The position numbers were made by a program, and so were the translations under genes. The notes under the pieces were generated by a model. That model had not been told where the DNA came from. It saw nothing but the letters and a program-made list of their open reading frames with translations, and made no database searches. From CAYNHZ01 sp964397445 (GTDB taxonomy: Bacteria > Bacteroidota > Bacteroidia > Bacteroidales > UBA932), in assembly GCA_964397445.1 (NCBI GenBank), contig CAYNHZ010000003.1:122828-186827 (forward strand): DNA of 64,000 bases, given 5' to 3'. Position 1 is the stretch's first letter. Each line of letters begins with the position of its first letter. Positions 26,309 to 34,166 of this stretch are shown piece after piece.

Positions 26309-27127
26309 ATGAGTATAGTAACTGTAACGAGCGATTGGTCAAAAAGCGACTATTATCTTTCGGCATTGAAAGGGAAAATACTCTCTTATGATGAAACAAT
26401 AAACATAGTAGAAATATCGAATAGTATTGAGCCTCTTGATGTTATCCAGGCTATGTTTGTCCTTGGCAGTTCTTTTTTCCATTTTCCTAAAGGGACAATT
26501 CACCTTTTGGCAGTAGCTTCCGAATCTACCGAGGATGCCCCTATGATTATTTTTCAGACATCGGGTTATTATTTTGTAGGTATCAATGATGGCCGTTTTT
26601 TTCACCTTAGTGAGATTTGTCAACTGCCCGATTACGCCTATTCGTTGAGGCCCCCTGAAAATTTTTCCTCTTTTATGGCTGCCGATCAATTCGCTGAGGC
26701 GGTCAAAATAATTCACGAGAATAGTTTTATTAGGGATACTGATAAATGTGAAATCAAAACCGAAGTGTTATTGCGTCCCCTTTGCAACGAATCGTCAATA
26801 ATCGGGAAGGTGATCTATATCGACTCTTTCGGGAATGCCGTTACAAATATAAAAAAGGAACTTTTCGATAAAATGTTGTCCGGTAGGGGATATGAAATTT
26901 TAGTACAAGGGCCATACGCTAAGATCCCTGCAATCTCAAAAACATACTCTTCAGTTAAAGAGGGGGCACTTGTTGCAATATTCAACTCATTGAATTGCTT
27001 GGAAATAGCCATAAACTGCGGAAATGTATCGGAGATCGAGGGGTTATCTCCCTCTTCGGAAATATCTATCCATTTTTTTGAAGAAACATCCTCTCCGTTT
27101 GTAATTGATACCATACAGTCTTTGTAA
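26309..27127 (+). CDS. SAM hydroxide adenosyltransferase family (DUF62)
   Basis: A 272-aa member of the family whose bacterial and archaeal members hydrolyse S-adenosylmethionine to adenosine and methionine and are related to fluorinase and chlorinase. Seen: an N-terminal TSDWSKSDYYLSALKG in place of the usual TTDFGxxDxYVGxMKG, NIVEISNSIEPLDVIQA, an INDGRFF segment and the C-terminal domain motif IGKVIYIDSFGNAVTNI. It heads a likely operon with mazG 21 nt downstream. The physiological purpose of SAM hydrolysis is unclear in general. Confidence 0.87.
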   Translation: MSIVTVTSDWSKSDYYLSALKGKILSYDETINIVEISNSIEPLDVIQAMFVLGSSFFHFPKGTIHLLAVASESTEDAPMIIFQTSGYYFVGINDGRFFHLSEICQLPDYAYSLRPPENFSSFMAADQFAEAVKIIHENSFIRDTDKCEIKTEVLLRPLCNESSIIGKVIYIDSFGNAVTNIKKELFDKMLSGRGYEILVQGPYAKIPAISKTYSSVKEGALVAIFNSLNCLEIAINCGNVSEIEGLSPSSEISIHFFEETSSPFVIDTIQSL

Positions 27128-27148
27128 ATATGTAATAACAATGTAAAA

Positions 27149-27964
27149 ATGAATAAAATTCAAAACAGTAGAGAGGAGAAATTAGAAGCATTCGGAAAGT
27201 TGCTTGACATTATGGATGAGTTGAGAGAGAAATGTCCGTGGGACAGAGTGCAAACTACTCAATCGCTTCGTCCTTTGACAATTGAAGAGACATATGAGTT
27301 GAGTGATGCAATATTGAATAATGATGAAAACAATATATCAAAGGAGCTCGGAGATATACTTCTTCATATAGTTTTTTATGCAAAGATAGGTTCTGAAAAG
27401 GGAACTTTTGATATAGTAGATGTGATCAAACACCTATGTGATAAACTGATATATCGCCACCCCCACGTTTTCGGAGAGAAGGTAGTTGCCGGAGCTGAAG
27501 AGGTTATCAGAAATTGGGAACAATTAAAGACTAAAGAGAAAGATGGTAACAAAAGGGTCCTTTCGGGTGTTCCGTCATCACTTCCTCCCCTTTTGAAGGC
27601 GTATCGGATGCAGGATAAAGTTAGAGCAGTTGGATTTGACTGGGAAGAGAGATCTCAAGTTTGGGATAAGGTGGATGAGGAACTTGGAGAATTTAAAGAG
27701 GAACTTAATAAAATAGACTACTCTGATATTAAGAGTGTTGAGAGAGCTGAAGAGGAGCTGGGAGATTTCCTTTTTTCAATCGTAAATGCTGCAAGATTGT
27801 ATGACCTCAATCCCGATACTGCATTGGAATCAACTTGTGCAAAATTTCGCAATAGATTTACATATCTCGAAGAACAAACTATTAGAAAAGGGCGTTCGTT
27901 GAAGGAGATGACACTTGCAGAAATGGATCAGATATGGGATGAGGCTAAAGAGAAAGAGAAATAG
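27149..27964 (+). CDS. mazG: Nucleoside triphosphate pyrophosphohydrolase MazG
   Basis: All-alpha NTP-PPase that hydrolyses (d)NTPs to monophosphates, cleaning damaged nucleotides and lowering alarmone pools in some bacteria. The 271-aa protein has tandem MazG domains. The N-terminal one has CPWDRVQTTQSLRPLTIEETYEL and KELGDILLHIVFYAKI; the C-terminal one has a WDKVDEELGEF segment and EEELGDFLFSIVNAAR, the metal-binding ExxE-type helices. It is separated by one base from tcdA. Confidence 0.94.
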   Translation: MNKIQNSREEKLEAFGKLLDIMDELREKCPWDRVQTTQSLRPLTIEETYELSDAILNNDENNISKELGDILLHIVFYAKIGSEKGTFDIVDVIKHLCDKLIYRHPHVFGEKVVAGAEEVIRNWEQLKTKEKDGNKRVLSGVPSSLPPLLKAYRMQDKVRAVGFDWEERSQVWDKVDEELGEFKEELNKIDYSDIKSVERAEEELGDFLFSIVNAARLYDLNPDTALESTCAKFRNRFTYLEEQTIRKGRSLKEMTLAEMDQIWDEAKEKEK

Positions 27965-27965
27965 T

Positions 27966-28685
27966 ATGTGGTTAGAGCGGACAACTTTGTTAGTAGGTGG
28001 GGAGAATATCTCAATTTTGAAGAACTCTTCAGTAGCTGTGATAGGGCTTGGAGGGGTAGGTGCCTATGCTGCCGAGATGGTAGCTCGTGCAGGTGTCGGG
28101 AAGATGATCATTCTTGATTCAGATGTTGTGAGTGTTACCAATAAAAACAGACAATTACTTGCGCTTGACTCTACGATTGGCAGATCTAAAGTGGCTCTGA
28201 TGGGTGACAGAATTAAGGATATTAATCCTAATATAGAGTTGGTAATCATAGAAGAGTATCTGACAGACAATAATATAAGTTCGGTGTTTCAGTATAATAA
28301 TGTTGGGAAAATAGATTTTCTGATAGATGCAATAGATACTCTTGCTCCGAAAATTTCCCTTATCTCTTATTGTGTTGAAAACAAAATTCCTTTGGTCTCA
28401 TCTATGGGGGCAGGGGCTAAATTCGATGCAACAAAAATCAGACTGACCGATATTTCTAAGTCATACAATTGCCCACTTGCATATATACTGAGAAAAAAAC
28501 TTCGGAAGGTTGGTATTTCAAAAGGGTTTAAAGTTGTTTTTTCGGAAGAACTTCCAGAAAAAGAGGCTATTATTCCTATAGATGGGGAGAGAAATAAAAA
28601 ATCACAAGTTGGGACAATTTCATATCTTCCCCCTGTTTTTGGCTGCATTTGTGCTCAGGCAGCAATTGAGTTCTTAATCAACTAA
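27966..28685 (+). CDS. tcdA: ThiF/E1-like tRNA threonylcarbamoyladenosine dehydratase (TcdA/CsdL)
   Basis: ATP-dependent enzyme that cyclises t6A37 of tRNA to ct6A. The protein is 239 aa. The nucleotide-binding motif is GLGGVGAYAAEMVARAG, followed by LDSDVVSVTNKNRQL and the YNCPLAYILRKKLRKVG segment typical of the family. I start at ATG 27966, one base after the mazG stop; an upstream in-frame start would lie inside mazG. Other ThiF homologues (MoeB, ThiF) are less likely because no sulfur-carrier gene is adjacent. Confidence 0.88.
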   Translation: MWLERTTLLVGGENISILKNSSVAVIGLGGVGAYAAEMVARAGVGKMIILDSDVVSVTNKNRQLLALDSTIGRSKVALMGDRIKDINPNIELVIIEEYLTDNNISSVFQYNNVGKIDFLIDAIDTLAPKISLISYCVENKIPLVSSMGAGAKFDATKIRLTDISKSYNCPLAYILRKKLRKVGISKGFKVVFSEELPEKEAIIPIDGERNKKSQVGTISYLPPVFGCICAQAAIEFLIN

Positions 28686-28747
28686 ATATGATGTCACTAT
28701 GGATTTATCAATTTTTATTTTTTTATGAAATTTTTAGATTTTTTTAA

Positions 28748-29869
28748 ATGAGTAATTTTATAGTACGTGAGGTAGTGACCTCTTCTGATTTGAGGCGTTT
28801 TTTGCGTTTTCCTGATAAATTATATAAAGGTCATCCTCAATATGTCCCTAATCTTCGTCAAGATGAAAGGGAAATTTTTACCAAATCTCCGTGTCTTGAT
28901 TATTGTAAATTGAAAATGTGGATCGTGCTTGATAATAAAAGGGTTGTAGGCAGGGTTGCAGGGATAATAAATCCAAGATACAATGATATATTCAATGTTG
29001 ATAGGGCCCGTTTCGGTTGGATAGAATTTGAAAAAGATATAGAGATTGCCCGCCTCCTGTTGGATACAGTTTCTCAATGGGCAAAAGGGGAGGGGATGGA
29101 GGAGATCCACGGTCCGTTGGGATACAATACTTGGTATAAGCAGGGGATGCTTGTGTATGGATTTGACAATATGCCACCTATAAATTGTATCTACAATTAC
29201 GACTATTACCCGAAATTTATGGACGAGTTGGGTTTTGAGAAGGAGGCCGATTGGGTACAATATCGTCTTTCGGCATCACAAGGGGTGTCTGATAAGTTGA
29301 AGAAAATCAATGAGGTGTTATTAAAACGTTATCCTCTTAGAATAGTGGATATAAGGGAACTTCAAAAGCAATCAGATGTTGCTGATATGTTTTTTAAACA
29401 CTATAATGAGACATTTAAGGATGTTCACAATTTCGTCCCTTTGACCGATAGAGAGATTGAGGTGCTCGGCAAGAAATATATAAAAATGTTGCGTCCCGAA
29501 TTGAATTGCTTTGTTATGGATGATAAAAACAGGATTGCTGCCTACGGAATTTGTTTTCCTTCATTGTCTGAGGCATATCATAAAGCAAAAGGGAAACTGT
29601 TCCCTATAGGGTGGTACCATATCCTAAAAGGGTATCGTTCTTATAAAGTTATTGATCTGATGATGGTGGGCGCAGATCCGATCTGGAAGTCGAAAGGTGT
29701 CTCTGCGATTTATCATAATCATCTTGCAAATCAGTTCTTTATGCAGGGGGTAAAATATGCAATTACAAACCCTCAAATAGAAAATAATAGTGCCGTAAAA
29801 GTGTGGGAAGATTACAAAGAGAAAGAACTTTTTATGAGGCGGAGATGCTACATTAAAAAGATTCAATAA
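28748..29869 (+). CDS. GNAT-like acyltransferase, Bacteroidota-conserved type
   Basis: A 373-aa protein resembling tandem GNAT acetyltransferase folds found as a hypothetical protein in many Bacteroidota. Seen: N-terminal LRRFLRFPDKLYKGHPQYVP, a VVGRVAGIINPRY strand-turn, and a GPLGYNTWYKQGML segment. No substrate can be inferred and classical acetyl-CoA loop motifs are weak. It lies alone between tcdA and the hydrogenase sensor cluster, with a 62-bp AT-rich upstream gap that lacks a full -7 box. Confidence 0.65.
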   Translation: MSNFIVREVVTSSDLRRFLRFPDKLYKGHPQYVPNLRQDEREIFTKSPCLDYCKLKMWIVLDNKRVVGRVAGIINPRYNDIFNVDRARFGWIEFEKDIEIARLLLDTVSQWAKGEGMEEIHGPLGYNTWYKQGMLVYGFDNMPPINCIYNYDYYPKFMDELGFEKEADWVQYRLSASQGVSDKLKKINEVLLKRYPLRIVDIRELQKQSDVADMFFKHYNETFKDVHNFVPLTDREIEVLGKKYIKMLRPELNCFVMDDKNRIAAYGICFPSLSEAYHKAKGKLFPIGWYHILKGYRSYKVIDLMMVGADPIWKSKGVSAIYHNHLANQFFMQGVKYAITNPQIENNSAVKVWEDYKEKELFMRRRCYIKKIQ

Positions 29870-29875
29870 AATTAC

Positions 29876-29883
29876 TATCTTTA
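29876..29883 (+). promoter_or_regulatory. Variant -7 promoter box (TATCTTTA) for the hydrogenase sensor cluster
   Basis: Seven of eight positions fit a TAnnTTTG box, with A for the final G. It lies 27 nt before the first DRTGG gene. Confidence 0.4.
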
Positions 29884-29910
29884 CAGACAACAATGAAATA
29901 ACTACATATT

Positions 29911-30255
29911 ATGAATCTAAGGGAAATATCCAGATTGGTAAACGGAAAAATTCTCTCCGGAGAGGATAAATTGGATCAGGAGGTAAAATTTGCATTTGCT
30001 TCCGATCTTATGAGCGATGTCTTGACAATTAAAATTGATAATTTTATATTGATTACAGGTTTGGCAAATATTCAATCTGTTCGCACTGCGGAGATGTCGG
30101 ATGTACACTATATTCTCTTTGTCAGGGGGAAACAAATAACTGAAGAGATGTTGGAGCTTGCATATGATAATGAAATGGTTGTCATTGAAACAGATTACTC
30201 TATGTTTAAAGCTTCCGGGATTTTATATGGAGCAGGATTAGAGCCTGTTTATTAA
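29911..30255 (+). CDS. DRTGG-domain protein 1 of the hydrogenase regulatory cluster
   Basis: A 114-aa protein similar to the DRTGG domain (an HPr-kinase-N-terminus-like fold thought to bind a ligand). Seen: NLREISRLVNGKILSGEDKLDQEV and a FAFASDLMSDVL segment where DRTGG proteins have their signature. It is clearly paralogous to the protein at 32033-32368, with the same start pattern and length. It stands first in a tight cluster, 1 nt before an RsbW-like ATPase. In Clostridia and Thermotogae, such genes accompany sensory FeFe hydrogenases. The ligand is unknown. Confidence 0.75.
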   Translation: MNLREISRLVNGKILSGEDKLDQEVKFAFASDLMSDVLTIKIDNFILITGLANIQSVRTAEMSDVHYILFVRGKQITEEMLELAYDNEMVVIETDYSMFKASGILYGAGLEPVY

Positions 30256-30256
30256 T

Positions 30257-30676
30257 ATGAAATTAGAATACAAAGTTGAAGCAGGTGATTTTACGAGGGC
30301 AGGTTACGCCTCCTCTCAAATCAAGAAAGCTCTAAAACAACTTGGCATAGATCCCTCTATAATAAAAAGGGTAGTGGTTGCGCTGTATGAGGCTGAGGTA
30401 AATATTGTTGCCCACGCATATAAGGGGACAATCACTGCCGATATAGAGTCTGATGGGATCAATGTCGTTTTGTCTGATGAGGGACCGGGTATTCCCGATA
30501 TAGATAGAGCTATGAAGAAAGGTTATTCAACTGCCTCTCCGGAGGTTAGAGAGATGGGCTTTGGAGCTGGAATGGGGCTTCCTAATATTAAAGATAATGC
30601 GGATGACCTTAAAATAGAATCAATTGTTGGTGTTGGAACTACTTTGTATATCTATATAAAATTTACAAATAACTAA
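30257..30676 (+). CDS. RsbW-like anti-sigma regulatory factor (GHKL ATPase)
   Basis: A 139-aa single-domain Ser/Thr-type regulatory kinase. N-box EAEVNIVAHAY, G1 box SDEGPGIPD and G2 box GFGAGMGLPNI are all present, so it should bind ATP. Family members phosphorylate anti-anti-sigma proteins or bind sigma factors, but neither type of partner gene is in the window. It sits between a DRTGG gene and the sensory hydrogenase gene with 1- and 8-nt gaps, suggesting a signal output from the hydrogenase. Confidence 0.85.
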   Translation: MKLEYKVEAGDFTRAGYASSQIKKALKQLGIDPSIIKRVVVALYEAEVNIVAHAYKGTITADIESDGINVVLSDEGPGIPDIDRAMKKGYSTASPEVREMGFGAGMGLPNIKDNADDLKIESIVGVGTTLYIYIKFTNN

Positions 30677-30684
30677 TTTCTGTT

Positions 30685-32043
30685 ATGGAACACAATACAT
30701 ATCATAAGGCATTGGAGATTCAGAAAGAGATCTGCATAGGGTGTTCTCACTGTATAAAGGTTTGTCCTACAGAGGCTTTAAGAGTGTCTAATGGAAAAGC
30801 TCTCCTATATGCAGATTGGTGTATAGATTGTGGCGAATGTTTCAGAGTGTGTCCAAATAGGGCGATCAGGGTGGTTGACGATGATTTTGACGACATCTCC
30901 CACTTTAAGGAGGCTGTTCTTATGGTTCCGGCTATTTTTTATGCCCAATTTGGAGATAGTATCCCTAAAGATACCATTAATCAAATATTGACAGATCTTG
31001 GTTTTACTGAGATTTGTACTGTTGAACAAAGTATTGATACCCTGATCTATGAGATCAATCAATATGTGAAGAATGCCCCTGAAAAGCCTGTGATTTCCTC
31101 TTTTTGTCCGGCAGTGATTCGTCTTATTCAGGTGAGATTTCCCGCTTTAATCGATAGAATAATGTTGCTTATTCCACCTCTTGAGGCGACTGCACAATAC
31201 TATGTTAGGAAGGCAGAGATGGATGGAAAGGATTTATCTCAAATGAGGATTTTTTACCTAACCCCTTGTGTTGGTAAAATAGCCTCTGTCAAATCCCCTG
31301 TCGGAGGTTATGTCTCCCCAATAAACGGTGTTATCAATATGGACTACATCTATAATAAAGTGCTTCTTGCCTACAAAAACAAAAACTACGGTTATACCAA
31401 AATGCAGGTGAGTTCAGCTATCTCTTCTAAGGGGATGTTGTGGCCTACAACAGGTGGAGAGGCCTCTATAATTGAGGGGAGGGCTTTGGCTATAGATGGT
31501 ATGGCAAATGTGATAGAGTTTTTGGAAAAACTCGAAGATGAGGAGGTTGGAGAAGGGATTGACTATTTGGAGCTAAGGGCTTGTGACGAGTCTTGTGCAG
31601 GAGGAATACTTACGCAGAACAATAGGTTTTTGATAGCAGACTATCTTCGAACAGAATCAAAGAAATATCCCTCAGAACACCATCTTAAAGAGGAGTATGC
31701 AAAGTATTGCTCAACCCATATTCATATTGATGCAGTAGAACCTCGCTCTATGGTCAAATACGATAGAGATATTAACAAGGCAATCAAAAAAATGGAGGCT
31801 GCCAATATGTTGAAAAAGATTTTACCCGATATAGATTGTGGTGCTTGTGGTGCCCCAAGTTGCGAAGCTCTTGCGGCAGATATTGTCAGAGATGATGCTT
31901 CGTTGAATAATTGTATTTTTATGCAAGCCCGTTTTGAAAGAGAGGGATCACTCCCATTTTCAGAGGCAATTGATTTGATGGAGGGTGTATGGGGTAAGGA
32001 CAGATTTATTAATAAAGAAAAAGATAAACGAGATGACAGTTAG
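30685..32043 (+). CDS. Sensory-type [FeFe] hydrogenase (HydS-like) with C-terminal Fe-S domain
   Basis: A 452-aa H-cluster protein. It begins with two [4Fe-4S] motifs (CIGCSHCIKVCP, CIDCGECFRVCP). H-cluster ligands are kept: Cys141 (SSFCP), Cys195 (TPCVGK), Cys300 and Cys304 (ELRACDESCAGG). The proton-relay Cys just before the first ligand is Phe140, and the two active-site methionines of catalytic enzymes are Thr193 and Arg298. A further Fe-S domain (Cys385, 388, 393, 410) follows. There is no PAS domain. These changes and the signalling neighbours indicate a redox or H2 sensor rather than a bulk catalyst (inference). It overlaps the next gene by 11 bp. Confidence 0.87.
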   Translation: MEHNTYHKALEIQKEICIGCSHCIKVCPTEALRVSNGKALLYADWCIDCGECFRVCPNRAIRVVDDDFDDISHFKEAVLMVPAIFYAQFGDSIPKDTINQILTDLGFTEICTVEQSIDTLIYEINQYVKNAPEKPVISSFCPAVIRLIQVRFPALIDRIMLLIPPLEATAQYYVRKAEMDGKDLSQMRIFYLTPCVGKIASVKSPVGGYVSPINGVINMDYIYNKVLLAYKNKNYGYTKMQVSSAISSKGMLWPTTGGEASIIEGRALAIDGMANVIEFLEKLEDEEVGEGIDYLELRACDESCAGGILTQNNRFLIADYLRTESKKYPSEHHLKEEYAKYCSTHIHIDAVEPRSMVKYDRDINKAIKKMEAANMLKKILPDIDCGACGAPSCEALAADIVRDDASLNNCIFMQARFEREGSLPFSEAIDLMEGVWGKDRFINKEKDKRDDS

Positions 32044-32368
32044 AGAAATTGTTGAGAAGCTCAACCTAAAAGTTTTTTCAGGAGAGAAAGGACTTGATAA
32101 CGAGATAACAGGGGGATATGTATCCGATTTGTTGTCCGATGTGATGGGTTTTGCACAGGAGGGCTCAATCTGGGTTACCCTCCAGACCCATAAAAATATT
32201 ATGGCAATAGCAACTTTAAAGGAGTTGTCAGCAGTAATTCTTGTCAAAGGATTTGAACCTGAACAAGATGCAATAGATGTCTCAAATGAGGAGAATATTC
32301 CTATTCTCGGCTCAAAAGAGCAAACTTATGAATTGACAGGTAAAATATACAATATCATCTCAAAATAA
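32033..32368 (+). CDS. DRTGG-domain protein 2 of the hydrogenase regulatory cluster
   Basis: A 111-aa DRTGG-like protein. Seen: VREIVEKLNLKVFSGEKGLDNEI and a GGYVSDLLSDVMGFA segment, close to the family signature. I use ATG 32033, inside the end of the hydS-like gene, because the residues upstream are shadow-coded and the paralogue at 29911 starts at the same place. It is one base from the PHP gene. The paralogous pair flanks the RsbW-like ATPase and sensory hydrogenase. Confidence 0.78.
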   Translation: MTVREIVEKLNLKVFSGEKGLDNEITGGYVSDLLSDVMGFAQEGSIWVTLQTHKNIMAIATLKELSAVILVKGFEPEQDAIDVSNEENIPILGSKEQTYELTGKIYNIISK

Positions 32369-32369
32369 A

Positions 32370-33122
32370 ATGAATCCTTACAAGGCTGATCTGCATAATC
32401 ATACAGTGCTATCTCCTTGTGGCGACCTTGAAATGACACCTAAATTTATCATTGAGACAGCTTTGAGGAGTGGATATGATATAATAGGGATTACAGACCA
32501 CAACACAACACTTCAAGGTAGAGAGATCAGGCGAGTCGTAGGCGATGGAGAGCCCTATATTTTATGTGGTGCGGAGATAACATCAAAGGAAGAGGCTCAC
32601 TGTCTCGCTTTTGTGGATGGGGAGGAGAATCTTGATAAGCTTCAAAATTACCTTGAACAACATTTGCCAAAGATCCCAAACGATGTAGATGTTTTTGGTT
32701 ATCAATTGCTTGTCAATATAGAAGAGGAGGTTTTAAAGGAGGAACCATACCTTTTGATCTCTGCTATCGATCAGAGCATCGGGCAAATCTCCGCTTTTGT
32801 CCATTCCATTGGAGGGATCTTTATCCCTGCCCATATAGACAAGAAGCAAAATTCAATTATTTCTCAACTCGGTTTTATCCCTCCCGATCTGGATTTTGAT
32901 GCCTTGGAATTTTCAAAAAGGGTAAATATTGAAGAATTTTTACTTCAGAATAAATATTTAAACAAACTAAAAAGCTCATATATACGCTCTTCCGATGCCC
33001 ATTATCCACAAGATTTCTGTACAAGTACTACGATTTTTAATATGGAAAACAGAAATTTTGACGAATTTAAAAAAGCGTTACACAGTGAAGAGGGTAGATC
33101 AGTGGAGATACAATTTTTATAA
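32370..33122 (+). CDS. PHP-domain metal-dependent phosphoesterase
   Basis: A 250-aa PHP protein. The metal-binding pattern is visible as ADLHNHTVLSPCGD near the N-terminus, ITDHNTT, a CGAEITS segment, FIPAHIDK and SSDAHYPQD at the end. Such enzymes hydrolyse nucleotides or phosphoesters; here the substrate is unknown. Its place between DRTGG and a GHKL ATPase in a sensory hydrogenase cluster is conserved in fermentative anaerobes, so it may turn over a small phosphorylated signal (speculative). Confidence 0.87.
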   Translation: MNPYKADLHNHTVLSPCGDLEMTPKFIIETALRSGYDIIGITDHNTTLQGREIRRVVGDGEPYILCGAEITSKEEAHCLAFVDGEENLDKLQNYLEQHLPKIPNDVDVFGYQLLVNIEEEVLKEEPYLLISAIDQSIGQISAFVHSIGGIFIPAHIDKKQNSIISQLGFIPPDLDFDALEFSKRVNIEEFLLQNKYLNKLKSSYIRSSDAHYPQDFCTSTTIFNMENRNFDEFKKALHSEEGRSVEIQFL

Positions 33123-33130
33123 TTTATTAT

Positions 33131-33676
33131 ATGAATGATTTGTCGTTACATATATTGGATATTGTCCAAAACTCGATAAGTGCCGGGGCAACCTTGATAA
33201 CAATAGTCGTTGAGGAAAATGTGGAAGGTGATATTTTGATAATCAAAATAGAGGATAACGGAAAGGGGATGACTTTGGAGCAAGTCAATAAACTCTCCGA
33301 TCCCTTCTTCACATCGAGAACAACCAGGAAAGTTGGATTGGGCATCCCTTTGTTCAAGCAATCTGCTAAACAGAGTGGAGGAGATCTTGTTGTTACCTCT
33401 GTTTTGGGTAGCGGAACTACAGTTAAAGCTACATTTATTTACTCGAATATCGACCGTCCGCCGCTTGGCGATGTTGGCAATGCAGTAATATTGCTTGTTA
33501 GCTCAAATCCTACAATTGATTTTGTTTTCAGATACATTTACAACTCACAAGAATATATATTTGATACACTTGAAGTTAAGGAGATTTTAGGGGATCTTAA
33601 AGTTAATAATCCGACTGTTGTAAAATATCTTAATGAAATGGTTAAGGAAAATATAGAATCGATTAAGAAATCTTAA
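33131..33676 (+). CDS. GHKL-type ATPase in the hydrogenase regulatory cluster
   Basis: A 181-aa histidine-kinase-like ATPase domain without HisKA or sensor domain. N-box DIVQNSISAGA, G1 EDNGKGM and G2 VGLGIPLF are seen, followed by GSGTTVKATF. About 70 further C-terminal residues have no known match. It ends the regulatory block; the structural hydrogenase genes begin 82 nt downstream behind their own -7 box. Together with the RsbW-like protein, two separate ATPases flank the sensory hydrogenase. Confidence 0.83.
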   Translation: MNDLSLHILDIVQNSISAGATLITIVVEENVEGDILIIKIEDNGKGMTLEQVNKLSDPFFTSRTTRKVGLGIPLFKQSAKQSGGDLVVTSVLGSGTTVKATFIYSNIDRPPLGDVGNAVILLVSSNPTIDFVFRYIYNSQEYIFDTLEVKEILGDLKVNNPTVVKYLNEMVKENIESIKKS

Positions 33677-33685
33677 AATATTATA

Positions 33686-33693
33686 TATATTTG
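33686..33693 (+). promoter_or_regulatory. -7 promoter box (TATATTTG) for the structural hydrogenase genes
   Basis: TAnnTTTG match 65 nt before the first structural gene, giving a leader of about 60 nt. It separates structural genes from the sensor block. Confidence 0.6.
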
Positions 33694-33758
33694 CAAGATA
33701 TTTATTTTGATTTAAAAGTAAATTGATACAAAACTTAATAATACATAACTAAAGTCCT

Positions 33759-34160
33759 ATGAATAAAATTAAATCGCTTGACGAGCTTCGAAAAATGAAG
33801 CATAAACTCGAGAATGAGATGGATATTAGGGAGAAGAGTAACAATCCCGAAAGTCTGATTCAGATTCGTGTTGCAATGGCTACCTGCGGTATAGCTGCCG
33901 GGGCCCGTACAGTAATGAATACGATTATTGAAAAAGTTGAAAAGGAAAAACTTCCTGTTATTGTAACTCAAGGTGGTTGTATGGGATATTGCTATGCAGA
34001 GCCTACACTTGAAGTCAAAAAGCCAGGTAAGGACCCCGTTGTTTTCGGCTATGTAGATAATGAGAAAGCTATCGAGATAGTGGAGAAATACATCCAAAAA
34101 GGGGAGCTTATTGATGGTATCTTGCCTGTTAATTATCAGACTATTAAAGAGAAAAATTAG
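33759..34160 (+). CDS. [2Fe-2S] thioredoxin-like hydrogenase subunit (HndB family)
   Basis: A 133-aa thioredoxin-fold [2Fe-2S] protein. Putative ligands: a first Cys in ATCGIAAGAR and two in GGCMGYCYAEP, plus the usual family pattern. HndB-type subunits occur in NAD(P)-linked FeFe hydrogenases as small electron carriers. It is the first structural gene, 6 nt before hydB. The N-terminal 30 residues form a charged helix. Confidence 0.85.
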   Translation: MNKIKSLDELRKMKHKLENEMDIREKSNNPESLIQIRVAMATCGIAAGARTVMNTIIEKVEKEKLPVIVTQGGCMGYCYAEPTLEVKKPGKDPVVFGYVDNEKAIEIVEKYIQKGELIDGILPVNYQTIKEKN

Positions 34161-34166
34161 ACAATT

